DNA of 64,000 nucleotides from Apostichopus japonicus. Its lineage: Eukaryota; Echinodermata; Holothuroidea; Aspidochirotida; Stichopodidae. Positions 1 through 11,921 of this stretch are shown here, one piece after another. The DNA is taken from positions 6,403,501-6,467,500 of the forward strand of contig NC_092572.1 in NCBI RefSeq assembly GCF_037975245.1, given 5' to 3'. The stretch's first letter is position 1. Each line of letters begins with the position of its first letter. The notes under the pieces are model-generated. The model did no database searches. It saw only the letters and a list, made by a program, of their open reading frames with translations, and had not been told where the DNA came from. Made by a program: the position numbers and the translations under genes.

Positions 1-1040
1 AGCGAAAATATATATACTTTGCCCCAATTTGAGTAGGGTCTAACTACTTAATGAATGTACTAGATTTAATTTTATTTTTCATTTAATATTTATTTATTAA
101 AATGATATACTCAGCTGCATTAACAGTGTAAAGTGAAAGGCGGGGCTTGGGGCCAATCTCCAGAAGAATTTGGTTATCGTAGCCGCGCCCCACAGTCGAC
201 TAAGCAGGCTATTCTAGCAGCCTTGTAATGCTTTAATAAGATCATTTTGTTTTTGTATATATACCTATTTTCTCTAAGCTACTGCAAGTATTAAAAGGAC
301 TATGTAAAACTATAGATTGATCAGAAGCCCCAACCCCAGCCCTCTTCCCCATCTGCCTCCCCGGCCCCTGTTTCTACAACCTTGCTACGTGGTATTCATC
401 ACATCCACAATGTTTCATGTTTATAATTGTTCCACACAGAATGCGGAAAGGGGTTCTCATAGAAGGCAAGGGAAGAATGAAAAGGGGAACTGATGGCGAA
501 AGACCTCTCTTGATACTGTTGGAATTATCTCGAGAATACGTTTCATCGGCGTTTTAAAGAAATTCCATATTTTCAATTGTGATGTGGTATTTGAAATATT
601 GTTAAACGATTATCATTGACCTTTCCAATAACTTTTCCAGCTAACGTTGTTCACATGATAGCTCTTGATAAGTCTATCTTACAATCCTTCTAAAAAATTC
701 TGCTATTTTGTAACATTAATTACATACTGATTCAATTTAGACATATCTATCATTTATTCACTTTCAATTTCTTCAACTATAATGTGATATATCATATATT
801 TTTAAGCGATCATCATTGACCTTTTCAATAACTTTTCCCTGCTAACTTTGTACACAGGATAGCTCTTATTTAAGTCTACCCTTTTAACAATTCTGTAACA
901 TTAATGCCATACTGAAACAGAATTAGACATTTCTTTCATTCATTAACTTTCAAGGTGTTTTTCTATATCAAATGTTTTCAACTCATCGGCTTCATGAATT
1001 AAACACAAACCCTCATTAATCTTAACACTACTATACATCA
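1..1040 (+). other. 3' flank of a preceding receptor copy (homologous to 31985-32620)
   Basis: The stretch from about 197 to 1040 matches the sequence downstream of receptor copy 2 (31985-32620) in order and orientation. Shared landmarks include the run with 'aagcaggc.attctagc', the 'ttgttccacacag' segment, the 'catcggcgttttaaa' segment and 'catcggcttcatgaattaaacac' (given in parts). I see no gene in it. Because this DNA follows the kinase exons in copy 2, a further receptor copy probably ends just left of the window. The match itself is seen; the missing copy is inferred. Confidence 0.6.
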
Positions 1041-1284
1041 TCCTTGGCTTTTGATTTTATTTTATTAGTATTACAAAGTGTTGTATCATGAGTGGCTAGT
1101 ATTGCCTTAGTAATAATACGCTTCTATATATATACACCAGTGGCTAACGGACATTCCTACTGATTGAATAACAGTGAGAAAGTGATCAATTTCTGCCCAA
1201 TAACTAACAGCCAGCAAATGATTAATTCCTCACGAATAGCTGATTGTGATTTAGCTTTTCCACTCACACGATTACTTATTTGAA

Positions 1285-1815
1285 TGAGTGAGCAACTACT
1301 GACAGGCTAACGTTGGTGAACAAGTAAGTAATATTTTGTGAGTAAATGTTGATGAGTAGGTACCTTCTCACATATAACTAGTGCGGGTAACTGTTCAACA
1401 AAAATTGTTTAAGCCAGTATAATTCTCATGATTAAAAGGTAACAAGAAAAGCGAACAGTTTCGCACTGTAATTTGGTGAGAAAATTACATGTTGTCACGA
1501 TCACATTAGCCTAATGAAACTAATTGACTGTGTAGCTCCACCTTTTGCCAATTTTCAATAAGTAAGAAACTACTGACAGGCTTACGTTGGCGAAGAAATA
1601 AGTAATTTCTTGCGAGTAAATGCTAATGAGCAGGTATCCTCTCACAACTAACTATTGACTAATGACACGGGCAACTGCTCACCAATAACTGTTTAAGCCA
1701 GTATAGTTCTCATTATTAAAGGATAACAAACATTGGTGTGCAAACGAGATGTTCTTACGTACACTTTAAGCTAATGAAATTAATGGACTGTGAAGCTGAC
1801 AGCCTTCAGATTGGC
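1285..1815 (+). repeat. two-copy tandem repeat, period about 274 bp
   Basis: The block beginning near 1285 recurs at about 1559. Both units contain 'ctactgacaggct.acgtt', 'agtaagtaat', 'tttaagccagtata', and end with a segment similar to 'taatgaaa.taat.gactgtg'. The copies are diverged by substitutions and small indels, so the duplication is not recent. No coding signal is visible. Confidence 0.7.
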
Positions 1816-2734
1816 CCACTAGGAAAACTATCTTATCAATATACTTGGGTTGCATTTTTCAAAGGGCAAATGATTCATCAATTATTTGATAAACCGATTG
1901 AACTTGTTAGTGTTTCTGTGGGATGGTGATTATTAATTCTTCAAACTTCACCGCTGTCGGTTAATTTATCATACCCAACGTTACACTACCAACCATTTAC
2001 ATACAAAAAAAATCCTGTTTTCTAGGCTATCGTCTTTTGTGTTAAGTTTGTCACCTTCATTGTTTTATGTTTATACTTATTGCTATCACATTTAAAAAGT
2101 AGTATAATCTGGATAGCTTATCAGTCTTTAATGATGTAGAATAGATTTATGTGTGAATGTTCTGCAATTCAATATCAGTATTTTTCATGTCTTTATACTG
2201 TAATGAAAATCTGTACTGTAAAACACAAGGGTGGGTGGGTGGGGGTATTTTCTAGTGTCATGGAAAGTCTTAGAGTGGAAAATCCTTCACTCCTCCTGAA
2301 GATACTGTTATGATAAGTAATTAGCTCTAGGTTGGTGCATCCAATGCGGTGATTCCTATGGGGCGTGGCTGTTTATTTAGGTATGAATGTGCACGATGTA
2401 TAGCAGTACATGTTTGTTATTTAGTTTTGAGTGGTCCGCTATGTTTTAGACAACGAAGAAAAATTGTGCTGCCGACTATTCTGACATTGATGCTGTCGAT
2501 ATTTTGACACAGTTCGCACTCCATGCTTACCTCTCTGTCCAATACGACGTTATGATATGTATCACTGCTGGCACTCATTATCACGAATTCGAATTTCGAA
2601 GGTGAGGGGATCTCACTAGCAGAATCTTAATTATTATACAAAACTAGGCTAAAGATGATCGGATGCGTTCGGGATTTGCAGGGACCGTAGACAATAAGAG
2701 ATTTGCACGCAACTGACAAGTTAAATCTGGCAGA
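1816..2734. other. no recognisable gene
   Basis: AT-rich sequence with a G-rich run near 2230-2245. I see no exon, RNA gene or transposon protein remnant here. Confidence 0.5.
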
Positions 2735-3060
2735 ATGCATATGCAGCTCTGCAGCCGATTCACACAGAGATTACAATAACTATTATAAATCTTAAAGTTC
2801 TGTACCACAGTAAATACTGGATTGTGCTGACAAATCTGATAAATCGGTAGCATGTGCAATTAGGTTTACAGTAACAAATGAGGATATGTGTAATCCTAAT
2901 AAATCAAAACAACTGGATTTGTTGGCAATACACATATCCTCAGTTTTTACTGTTATCCCGATAGCACATGCTACCGATTTATAGCACGATCCAGTTTTAC
3001 TTTGGTACAAAAATGGAAGATTTACATTGTAACTGTGTTCTCTGTGTGTATCGGGTGAGC
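2735..3060. repeat. foldback (palindromic) MITE-like element
   Basis: The sequence forms a long imperfect inverted repeat centred near 2905. The left arm contains in order 'ccgattcacacagaga', 'gtaccacagtaaa', 'aaatcggtagcatgtgc' and 'gaggatatgtgta'. The right arm contains the reverse complements in reverse order, ending with 'tctctgtgtgtatcgg' near 3050. Arms are roughly 130-160 bp. No coding capacity fits a transposase, so a non-autonomous foldback element is the likeliest reading. Class and exact ends are not resolved. Confidence 0.7.
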
Positions 3061-3064
3061 TCTG

Positions 3065-3175
3065 AGTTGGCGTGTGTCATGGAGTCTTCCTTACCGAGGG
3101 GTGCGTGCGTTATGGAGGAGTCCTTCTTACTGCGAGTTCGTGCGTCGTGGAAGAGCCCTTCTCTCTGAGGATGCA
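3065..3175 (+). repeat. short minisatellite, unit about 35-37 bp
   Basis: Three consecutive units of the pattern 'g.gtgcgtgcgt.atggag' followed by 'gagtccttcttac.gag' start near 3065, 3099 and 3136, and a partial fourth starts near 3172. A related fragment recurs near 3240. The array directly abuts the foldback element. Confidence 0.6.
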
Positions 3176-3289
3176 TGCGTTTCAAGACACCGGCAAACAG
3201 TGTGTGCGTGTTATCATCATATACATATTGTTCTGTTACTCGAGGAGTGCGTGCGTTCCAAGACGTAGCTAAATGTTTTGTATTTTTTT

Positions 3290-3395
3290 TTAAATCTGTA
3301 AATATCTTAATTTCTATAATATACTGTGTCAATTGTTATCGCTTGTGTTTGGGTATATTTTGTGTACTTTTTTCTTCCCTCCTTGAGACATAATG
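3290..3395 (+). repeat. block shared with the 3' flank of copy 2 (33140-33240)
   Basis: About 100 bp, from 'taaatatcttaatttctata' to 'tcttccctccttgagac', is repeated nearly identically near 33145-33235. Together with the match at 197-1040 this places both blocks in the duplicated 3' flank. The DNA between them differs in length: about 2.2 kb here and 0.5 kb after copy 2. Confidence 0.6.
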
Positions 3396-4689
3396 CCATT
3401 GGCTATCATATTAAGGACTTGTGCGAGACGAACACGGTACACGCAAAAAGAGAGGAAATACGTGACCCACCATTATCCGAAACTATCACTTTGATTCCAA
3501 TAACACTTTGTGTGAGATCTCTCATAGGTATCAATTCTTGAAAAGTAATTCCCGGTAACCTGGCTGACCATGTAGCAATGGTTAATGATACACGGTGAAG
3601 GTTGCCTTTATTTCGTATAGTTGGAGCGTTGTGAATGATTTTTCCTTTCCAGAATTTCTGTCAAAGTAATTTTTCTTGATGATATGAAAATGTTAAGTGT
3701 TTGAAGGATGGAGTGTGTCAGAGTTTTAATGTAGATATTTGTAGCAGGGTAATATGAGCCTCTGTAAAATTACACCAACATGTTGATGAGGGGTATCTTA
3801 TAACATGGCTACAATTGTCTTCATAGGTTTACGGGACTGTGTGGAATAGACCAAGGATTCTGCTCTGCCGTTTGCTTGTTTGATGCAATCACTGAATGAT
3901 ATTCTTTTCGAATTATAGTCCATCCCATTCATGGATATATGTTAAACTGAAACAAAAACCGAGCTTACGGTGTCTAGCGTTTTAAAACACATTCACTAAA
4001 CACAGTATAGACTACTAGTGTGGTAATCCGACAGAATACCTGTCAGCAGGAGCCCAGTGTTCTTACCTTACTGTACCTTGTATGGGAATTGTTACAGATG
4101 TATACAGAAGGTATGGTTCTATGGAATGATAATTCGGATAGATAATCAAGGAAGGTTATTATTTTAAACGTTTTGCCACATTATTTTCAAATTGTATCAG
4201 GCGTGAGCGTTCACTGCGATAATGTCAAGAGTTGCCTTACGTAGTGATACACTGTACTGTATAACAGAAATCCAAGAGTTACAGGAAAGGAGTTGTATTC
4301 AATACATTCGGAGAGGCTTATGAGAAGTGAACCAGTCGCTGTCAGTTCAGTATGCGTGATCTTAATATAGACTCTGCAGATGACAAGAGTCTATATGATA
4401 TGAACACTCATATAATAATCAAGTTTGCAAATTCCCTAATAGAGACGATTGATATTTTCCTTTTAGTCTTGTAGGAAGAATACCGTTTTCCAAGTTGTAC
4501 CTAATACTTGAATGTTGTAAACACTTCACTTCACTTATGATTGTTCGTTGACCTAAAATTCGGCTTATTCGGATATATGGTTAAGTCATTTCAACAAATT
4601 TAAATCCATTCTTTATAAGTGGAAGTGAAATCCAAAGAAAAAGCAATAACTACATTTGCAGTTACAAGATAATAAGAATATGAATATAG
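3396..4689. other. no recognisable gene
   Basis: Unique-looking AT-rich DNA. I find no credible exon, RNA gene or repeat copy elsewhere in the window. Confidence 0.45.
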
Positions 4690-7489
4690 ACACAGAAATA
4701 ATTCCGTGTGAAACAACCAATAAGATAACTTTCCAGCAGTTTCTCAAGCATTTCCTGCTTCGAGTACTTTCTTTTTGATATGAAAAACTCTTTGCCATAG
4801 ATATACATGGCTCTCTTGTTAAGAGGAAGTAAAGGGCAAGAACAAAGATCGGGATTGAAATGTGCAGTTAAACGGAGTTATAAAGCAAAAACATCTTTGA
4901 CAAGAGTTAAAAAGACAATATTTTCACAGGATCGGGAAGAAGAATGATTGATTTAAGAGATTAGCATTAAAGTCAAACTATCTATGATAGCAACTTTAAC
5001 ACGACACGGGCAATAAAAACGGAGAGTGTTTTTTTTTTACGAAAATGTTACATAATAAGCATAATGATGCATAACTATTCAGTCATCCCGATAAGGTAAG
5101 GAATGGAACAACAATTTGTCATATGGCAAAACAGAAAAAGAACATACTACTTTAGTTGCTTTTTTTATTATAATTAGTCATAATCGGAAAAAGATCAATG
5201 TGTAACACAGTGTTGTCATAACTCGCAATAACTTGTGAGATTATAAAGTTACCAACATCACATATTTAATGACGTGTTTCTAATCAGTTGAACGTGGAAG
5301 TGTAAACTAGTGAAATCAAGATGAAGCCTTGTCATTTCAATTGTTAACAATCAAGAAATCAGCAGGGAATGTAATGTTATGCATTGTAATGTAATGTAGA
5401 ACAATTAACATTCCTGTTCTTCGTTTACCATTAACATTCTCTTTGGAAATGTGTGGATCGAACAGTATTTGGTGTGAATAAATGTGAATGTAATTTTTTG
5501 ACCTCATTTTGTCAAAGGAATTACACATATCATCTTCCCAGAAACGATAAATCTTCGCAATGTGAGGTAAAACCTGAAGTAGTGAAACAAATATGTGAAT
5601 AATTCCCTTATTATGACTAAACCTGGGCCAATTAGAATATCTTTACAACATTCTAAACTTTTAATTTTTTTTTTGCATATATTTGACATCCTATCAGGCG
5701 CGAGTAGACAACAGAGATGTGACCATAAGTAAACCTGATGACTCAATATCAAATTGTTCTTTTAACGAATTTGCTATTCATTGAAAAAATAACAATTTTC
5801 GTCTACAATAATTGATTACTTTGGGACTGGTGTCATAATTCAGTTTGACTCGTGCTAAGACGCTAATAGGTTTCTTCTAAAACAGTAACAAGACAGTTAA
5901 AGAGCAGTGACATGTTTGGCGAGAACATAATTCGAAAAGTGCCATCACGATTACCAGCTTTGTCGTTTCATTTGATACAACCGAGAAATCGACAAGGATA
6001 GTATTTGTAAAACAATGTTCAGTCCCACTGTTAATTTACCATAAATGTTATATTAATATTTGATATCCTATCATTTAAAAATATCCAGGCTGCAGGTAAT
6101 TGACTTTCTCAAAAAAATTAGTGTAAGGATTATCATGCAACATGAATTGAAAAACCGGATACTCAACTGGTTTCGTCATTCCTTGTCACTTTTCGTATGT
6201 AAATATAATGTAAAATTGTCAAAAGGATAACGTTGGACTATTTCTGAATTCACATGGGTAGTAACGGTCTTGTAATTTATTCAGAGCAGCTTATATTGCG
6301 TCATACCTACCTTTTTCAACTCCAAATGACCTGTACATTGCCATACAATTATTAAGTCATCAAAAGTAACTCATTAGTGTTCCTGGTTACATGAGAAGAC
6401 AAATTTAATTTCGGTTCTCTTTGGTGGAAGTAAAGAGCAAATGGAATTAAATTCCAGTTTAAATTGCAGATAAGCCTTAAACAATTGATACCAATTTGAA
6501 ATGTGTCGCAAATAAATCACTGTCATACTTCACAAAGACTTGTGAGAATAGAACTTGAAGTAATTAGTTGAATGTTGAAGTTGAATGCCTTGCTGATGTA
6601 AATATCCAATGGGTCATCTGTGGCAGAGTTGATTGTTTACGAGTGTAAAAAAAGAGAACATTTGATGGCAAGGTTCCTTTACTCCTCCTTCTTTTTCATT
6701 TCTTTTGCTGCGATTCATTGAAAATGTAAAAAAAAACTTTCATCTTTCACAGTAAAAAACTGTCATATTTCAGTTTCATTCATGCTAGAACGCTGAAACG
6801 AATCTTCACGATTTCATTTAATCAGATTACAACCTATAAATATTAAAGCTAACTATCAACATTATCCATCTATTAATCTGTAAATTTCATGTTTCAATTA
6901 CTGGACTTCTTGTGATATGTGAAATTCAGGAATTTCATAAGAACACCACATTATTGCCATAACATGCCAGTATCTACATTTGCAAAATTAGCTGTTTGGA
7001 TAAAACAAAATTCATTCATTATTTATATGAAAACGTTTTTATATTTAATGTAAAATATCAATGACAAAATATCCCTCTGTCTCTTTTATACAATTTGTTT
7101 TGGTAAAATTGAAGCAATCTGGACCTCTTTCATAGAAAAAAAATATGACAATCCCGTCCAAACAACAAATAGCTCTACCAACTTTCGATCACCAAAACAT
7201 CAGAAAACAAATCTCGATGATGTCTTTCCAATTAGGATTTATCATAGACAAAAGAAAAAGTAACTCCCGCTACTTACATCATAAGACTGACTTAATTATT
7301 ATGCTTCGTGATGCTGGATTATGCAATATTTGTTGCAGAAGCCGCTGAATTAGTCACTTTCATTTTCATTTCCCATGTTGCTTGACACATAATTTGATTA
7401 TCATGCTATGCTGTTACATCTATATCTCTTCTTTCCCATCCTCTGGAAATGTACCTATTTCATTTCATCAGGTTCACTTCACTATGATA

Positions 7490-7882
7490 TTACATCCGCT
7501 GCAAAAATGTTAACATAAATGGCTGTTGTTTTAGGATCGGCAACCTAGTGTCATTCAGCTTATCATCTACTATTGATACCAGTGTGCGTGTAGCTTCGCT
7601 TATTTTTTTCCTGCAGAGTGCACTGAAGTAATCAGTTGAACGAACAAGATTTATCACTAATAACACACAATACTGCTTTAGAATGTCCAAATTGACGTTC
7701 CGCATACTAATGTGTATAACAAAATAATGGATCTTGTCAAAGTTTCGGCTGGCCTTGAGATTTATCCAAATGTCAGTAGTGATATTTAAAGTTTTTGAGA
7801 GTTTTCCAACATCCATAGTTAGATCTATTGTTACTGCATTCCGAGCATCAAATTTGAGGGGTTTGCAATTGCTATAGTTCAT
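7490..7882 (-). other. conserved minus-strand open frame, function unknown
   Basis: A 130-codon minus-strand frame begins 'MNYSNCKPLKFDARNAV' and contains 'NLKASRNFDKIH' and 'ISMRNVN'. Recognisable counterparts sit at 16997-17248 and 48509-48853, but frameshifts and early stops shorten them. I recognise no domain. Persistence in three copies may simply reflect recent duplication, so this could equally be a decayed transposon fragment or non-coding DNA. Confidence 0.25.
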
Positions 7883-8491
7883 GGTGAAATCATCATGCAG
7901 GCTCCTGGATCTCGCGCCTGAACGTTAGCCGCCCGCTGCCTTAAAGAGTCAATTAACGTTTTTTTTTCTAGATGTATAATATTTGTAACAAACTAAATTC
8001 AATGAGAATACACACTACTTCCTCTACCCCCCCCCCCCAGCCTATCCCACCCGCCTTACATGTTGATTGCACATCTGACCACATTATACGTATCAAGAAA
8101 AGACAATATTGGATTAGCACTTACACCTCAATAAAGATTGTATTGCTACTGGTAGCAGAATTACTATCACAACAATACTTAAACACGTTACAATTTTTAT
8201 GTTTTATTTAAGTCATGAGAAACAAAAACGTTTGAATTTTTTTTATAAAGTTCAATTAAAGAGCGCCATCTGTTTACAAAGCAAATGAAAAAAAAACGAA
8301 CAAAAATGCATTTCAACGAGAGACGGTTATTTGCGAACGTAGCTTTGCCGATTTCCACGATTCATGAGACAGGCGATACAAGAAAGACAAATCAAATAAG
8401 AAAAGAAGAAGGGGACGGTAGGTATCAAACTTAACAAGAGAATAACGAGCTGCGACCACAACAAAATAATGGACTTATAAGGGAAAAGAGT

Positions 8492-8635
8492 TAAAAATTG
8501 GACGGGTACGCACCGAACGGGTACTTGAGCCTTCGGATTTGTTGTGGGCCTCGTGGAACTCATGTTGCTATTCATTTCCGAATGATCGACAACAGTGATA
8601 TATTCAAAGGTCATCTAAAGTACATTTTCTTTTCT
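8492..8635 (+). pseudogene. possible MATH/TRAF-like exon fragment in copy 1 flank
   Basis: The frame reads 'DGYAPNGYLSLRICCG', then 'PRGTHVAIHFRMID'. This resembles the part of MATH/TRAF domains where a glycine-tyrosine strand is followed by a G-T-H-hydrophobic strand. It recurs at 17945-18090 and 49445-49580 with few changes. The flanking frame soon becomes unconvincing and no other TRAF part is visible. The family resemblance is weak, so this is a tentative relic. Confidence 0.25.
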
Positions 8636-9747
8636 AGGGTTGCTCGTTCTGTATTGTTCGTATATTTACTTTTGTTCTCGGCCCACCATGTCTATGTCAC
8701 TTCAATGTCGGCTTTACAAATAATGTATTCTATATATCTATCTTCGTGCTAGGAAAATGCATTTTCGATGGAAAGTCAAAGTCTAAAGCATGGAAAGAAC
8801 ACGTAGCAAGCATGTTGTCGTATTTTGAAAATATGCGATTAGATGTGTAAGTTCAAATTGTTAACACTTGTTTTAATATATATATGACCCAAAGCGTTTT
8901 TTTTTCGGACCTTCTTTAAAACTCTATACATGTCTCCATACACGTCTTTTGATGTGATTTTTTTTTGGTCTGTGTCTCTTTCTTGATTCTAAGTTTTGAA
9001 TAGTCGCAGGTTTTTCTTGCCTTTCTTTTAGAGTTCAAATTTACTGTTATGTTTCCAGCATCAGTTTGACTGAAGAAAAATGTAACACATGCAATGTTCG
9101 TAAAACAAGGAAATAATTGAGATGCTTGTATATTCAGAAACACGAAGTCTCCTATATTTATGGGCTGATCAATTGTTAATGAAACTCGTGTACCTGAAAA
9201 TCAGGAAGCGAAACTCCTTTTTGTTTTAAGTTATATGAAAGAGAAAATTGTCCATAATCAGTTGTTGCCATGAATTGATTTATGACTCTGATTGAAGTAC
9301 AATTGCTTTATGTTCCTGTTAATCATGTATGTAAACAAATAAAACACTGTAAGAACATTTTTTGTATCACGCGTCGAAGGTCGATTGTCCTTGCACTAGC
9401 TGTATTTGATTATGTATTATATAGATCACCAATTAAACTATTTTTTTTTTTATCGAATTCTAAAATCTTTACTGCTGATGTTGATTGATAAGTATTTTAA
9501 ATCGTATCATCGGATAAAGTATTGTGCTCGTTTTGAAGTTTCATCTTTTCCGCCACTTGGGAAGAGTCGACGTTTTTTTTTAGCATAACATATTTACTTA
9601 ATTCATTGTGTTCAAATCATTGAGTAAACATACGGAAAATAAATACCGTATTGCTTCGGAATTGATCTTTTCGCGATGTCTAGTTGTTTCCTGATGACTA
9701 CTCTACCACGAAGCTATCGAAGGTAGCCTTTTTCGCAACCATATTTT

Positions 9748-9892
9748 GTACACCTGATTGATATTGTACACTTGATTGTAAACTGTACACTGGAGTGTAC
9801 TCTGTGTACAGGATACACTGCACACAGTACACACAGTTCACTGTACGCATTCTTCACTGAAGCACTGTGCACTCAAGTGTACATTTTGTACC
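9748..9892. promoter_or_regulatory. cluster of GTACAC/GTGTAC motifs, copy 1
   Basis: Within about 145 bp there are many occurrences of GTACAC, GTGTAC or TGTAC in both orientations, several spaced by 8-20 bp. The cluster is kept at 18970-19112 and 50617-50763. It lies about 1.6 kb (copy 1) to 2.1 kb (copies 2 and 3) upstream of the first exon. It could be a binding-site cluster or a decayed short tandem repeat; the sequence cannot separate these. Confidence 0.35.
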
Positions 9893-11212
9893 ATTGATGA
9901 ATGTGTATTGACCTATCATCACCGTCATAAGGCTTATGTATATGTAAATGTTTAAACTAAGAAAACCTAATATGACGTTTTGACGGACCTTATATAGTTT
10001 GTCTGAGCAGGGAAAGATTGCAGGTACAACACATTCACACCGTACACGAACATCAATGTCTTAACAGTGGTATTTTCCATCGTATATCTCCCCTCGACCT
10101 CTTTTCACAAACATGTATTATATTCATCCCTAATCAATTAGATTTAAAACTTCTTTCATTATTATTTTGTATCTCCTCTCTCGCTCTCACTCCTTTCAGA
10201 GCCGCAAAGGCTCTCTACAAAGTTTTTCCCGGGAGCCCGTTAATCATTTGGTACCTCCCATACCTAACCATAGCAACGGTTTTATTTGTGGATATTAATG
10301 TTTCTGAGTTGAGAGTCTCTGGGACAATATATGGTAAGGTCAAAAATTCATACATGTTCTTCGAATTTAGAAGGAAGCTGCTCTGGGCTATTAACATTTA
10401 CCTTGAGGTCAAATATCAGAAAAAATGGATTGTATATACAAGAGCAAACATTGTTTATACTGTAGCATCCTCAAGTTAGTTATGATTAAAATACATTATC
10501 ATATTGAATACGAAGGCCAAACCTCAAGCGGCATAGGGAAATGATGTTCTGTGGATTTATTAATGATCCGAATTCACTATTATGCATCCCATATGCTACT
10601 ATGCAGCTCAATTGTGCTTGATTTTTAAAATAACATATTGTTTCAATTGTTTCTGTCAATGATTGATTGATTTTGATTGATGTTTATCCAGGAAGGTGCT
10701 AGAGCATTTTCTTTTCGACTGAATAGCTCTTGAACAGATTACGCATTAATAATAAGTAAAACAAAATGTTTCAGTTTGGTCTATATAAACACTCTGCAAC
10801 AAAAGCAGCTGTCAAGCCTCACACCATTATGGACTGGTAAAAATGATGACATTTATCGTCTCTCAATTAATAAATTCTGTTTTACTTTTGAAGCTTATTA
10901 ACGTAATCTAACTTGATATTAACCAGCTTCCTCGGACGATTACCTCTCAATTGTCAAATGATCGAGAGAAACCCCAATAGAACGTTTTAGCCGATATATC
11001 GATATGACGCATGTATTTCTGGTATAGGTTTCATGCTCAATTAATTTGACGCTTGCAAAATAATTTATTCAGTCATGATGATAACTGTAAATCATCCGTA
11101 CATTTTTATTTGAACTTTACGAATCGAAAACGAGAGGCTTAAAAATACTGACAACGCCTTTATTTTTGATAACGCCTTTGTGCAAGAGAGCAATGTCATG
11201 TACTCATCCAAG

Positions 11213-11224
11213 TGCGCATGCGTA
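11213..11224. promoter_or_regulatory. NRF-1-like palindrome upstream of copy 1
   Basis: TGCGCATGCGTA differs by one base from the vertebrate NRF-1 palindrome and lies about 185 bp upstream of the ATG. Copy 2 has the same 12 bases at 20879-20890. In copy 3 the site is degraded to TTAGCATGCGTA near 52537. A promoter role is inference from motif and position. Confidence 0.35.
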
Positions 11225-11408
11225 GTTATGACTGTTCGGTAAAGCTTTTCGATCAAATGTTTGAAGTAGTATTTCGCGATCGTCACATTGTTGCAACAGT
11301 ATGGAGAAGTCCGTTGAGTCAAAATCATGTACATTCAAAGGAGTGATGCAATACATGACGAGGTGTAAGAGCGGAACGAAACTACGCACAATCAAATGCA
11401 AAGCTAAA

Positions 11409-11487
11409 ATGTTGATACTTAGAAAACTAATCATCACATGGATGTTTCCGTATTTCCTAATATATGTACTACATCAGGCGTTGGCAG
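11409..11487 (+). CDS. copy 1 exon 1: signal peptide
   Basis: The exon encodes a basic N-terminus and hydrophobic core, 'MLILRKLIITWMFPYFLIYV', ending near 'ALA', which suits signal-peptidase cleavage. The donor is G|GTAAAT, phase 1. In copy 1 the frame stays open upstream to an ATG at 11301, but copies 2 and 3 have stops there, so the ATG at 11409 is preferred. Confidence 0.7.
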
Positions 11488-11600
11488 GTAAATATAATTA
11501 TATTTTCCTTTATGTAAAATGTTAATGAAACAAACATTTCTGCGTGAGATATTTTTGGTATGACCTGTATTTCAAGACAAATTATTTCTTCTTTTTATAG

Positions 11601-11921
11601 ACAAACCAAACACGGTCCAAAGGCAGACAAGATTGGCTAAGGTTGGATTCTCTACGGAAATAACATGTTCGTTTAATTTCCCTGACCGTAAATATTATAT
11701 AATATGGTCTAAAAACGGGAATCATTTATTTCAACACGAGCCAGCAGGATCCCTTAATATTCGTAAAGATGGACGTGTCTATGCAATAAATGAACAAGAA
11801 CAAACTGCTTTATTAGGAATACAGAAAGTTCGTGTTGGAGACGCTGGGGAATATGACTGTAAAGCTATTCATAAATTCGCTGGTAAACCGATGTTCCAGT
11901 ATTGGAAAATTAACGTACAAG
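11601..11921 (+). CDS. copy 1 exon 2: Ig domain 1 (V/I-set like)
   Basis: A 321-bp phase 1-1 exon. The domain shows the Ig hallmarks: Cys 23 in 'STEITC', Trp 36 in 'YIIW', and 'DAGEYDC' with Cys 87 of the exon product. Acceptor 'tttttatag' and donor AAG|GTCTG are canonical. This membrane-distal domain is the most variable part of the protein between copies. Confidence 0.85.

Larger units (their letters stand above)
4690..11408 (+). other. upstream flank of receptor copy 1 (segmental duplication)
   Basis: From roughly 4690 onward this flank matches the upstream flank of copy 3 (from about 42480, interrupted there by a LINE). From 6896 on it also matches the flank of copy 2 (from 16320). Similarity runs continuously up to the first exon. 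Relative to copies 2 and 3 it lacks about 430 bp near 11000, where copies 2 and 3 carry 20225-20650 and 51890-52330. It is mostly non-coding; the few conserved items inside are listed separately. Confidence 0.75.

Noticed and set aside
440-493. Possible terminal exon reading 'NAERGSHRRQGKNEKGN' after 'ccacacag'
   Set aside because: The equivalent place in copy 2 (32205) runs into a stop at its second codon, and a better in-phase last exon exists at 31383.
2644-3332. Overlapping short frames on both strands
   Set aside because: They arise from the palindromic element and the minisatellite; no domain or splice signal supports them.
10018-10479. 153-codon open frame upstream of copy 1
   Set aside because: Indels break the frame in copies 2 and 3; there is no domain, no codon bias and no splice context.
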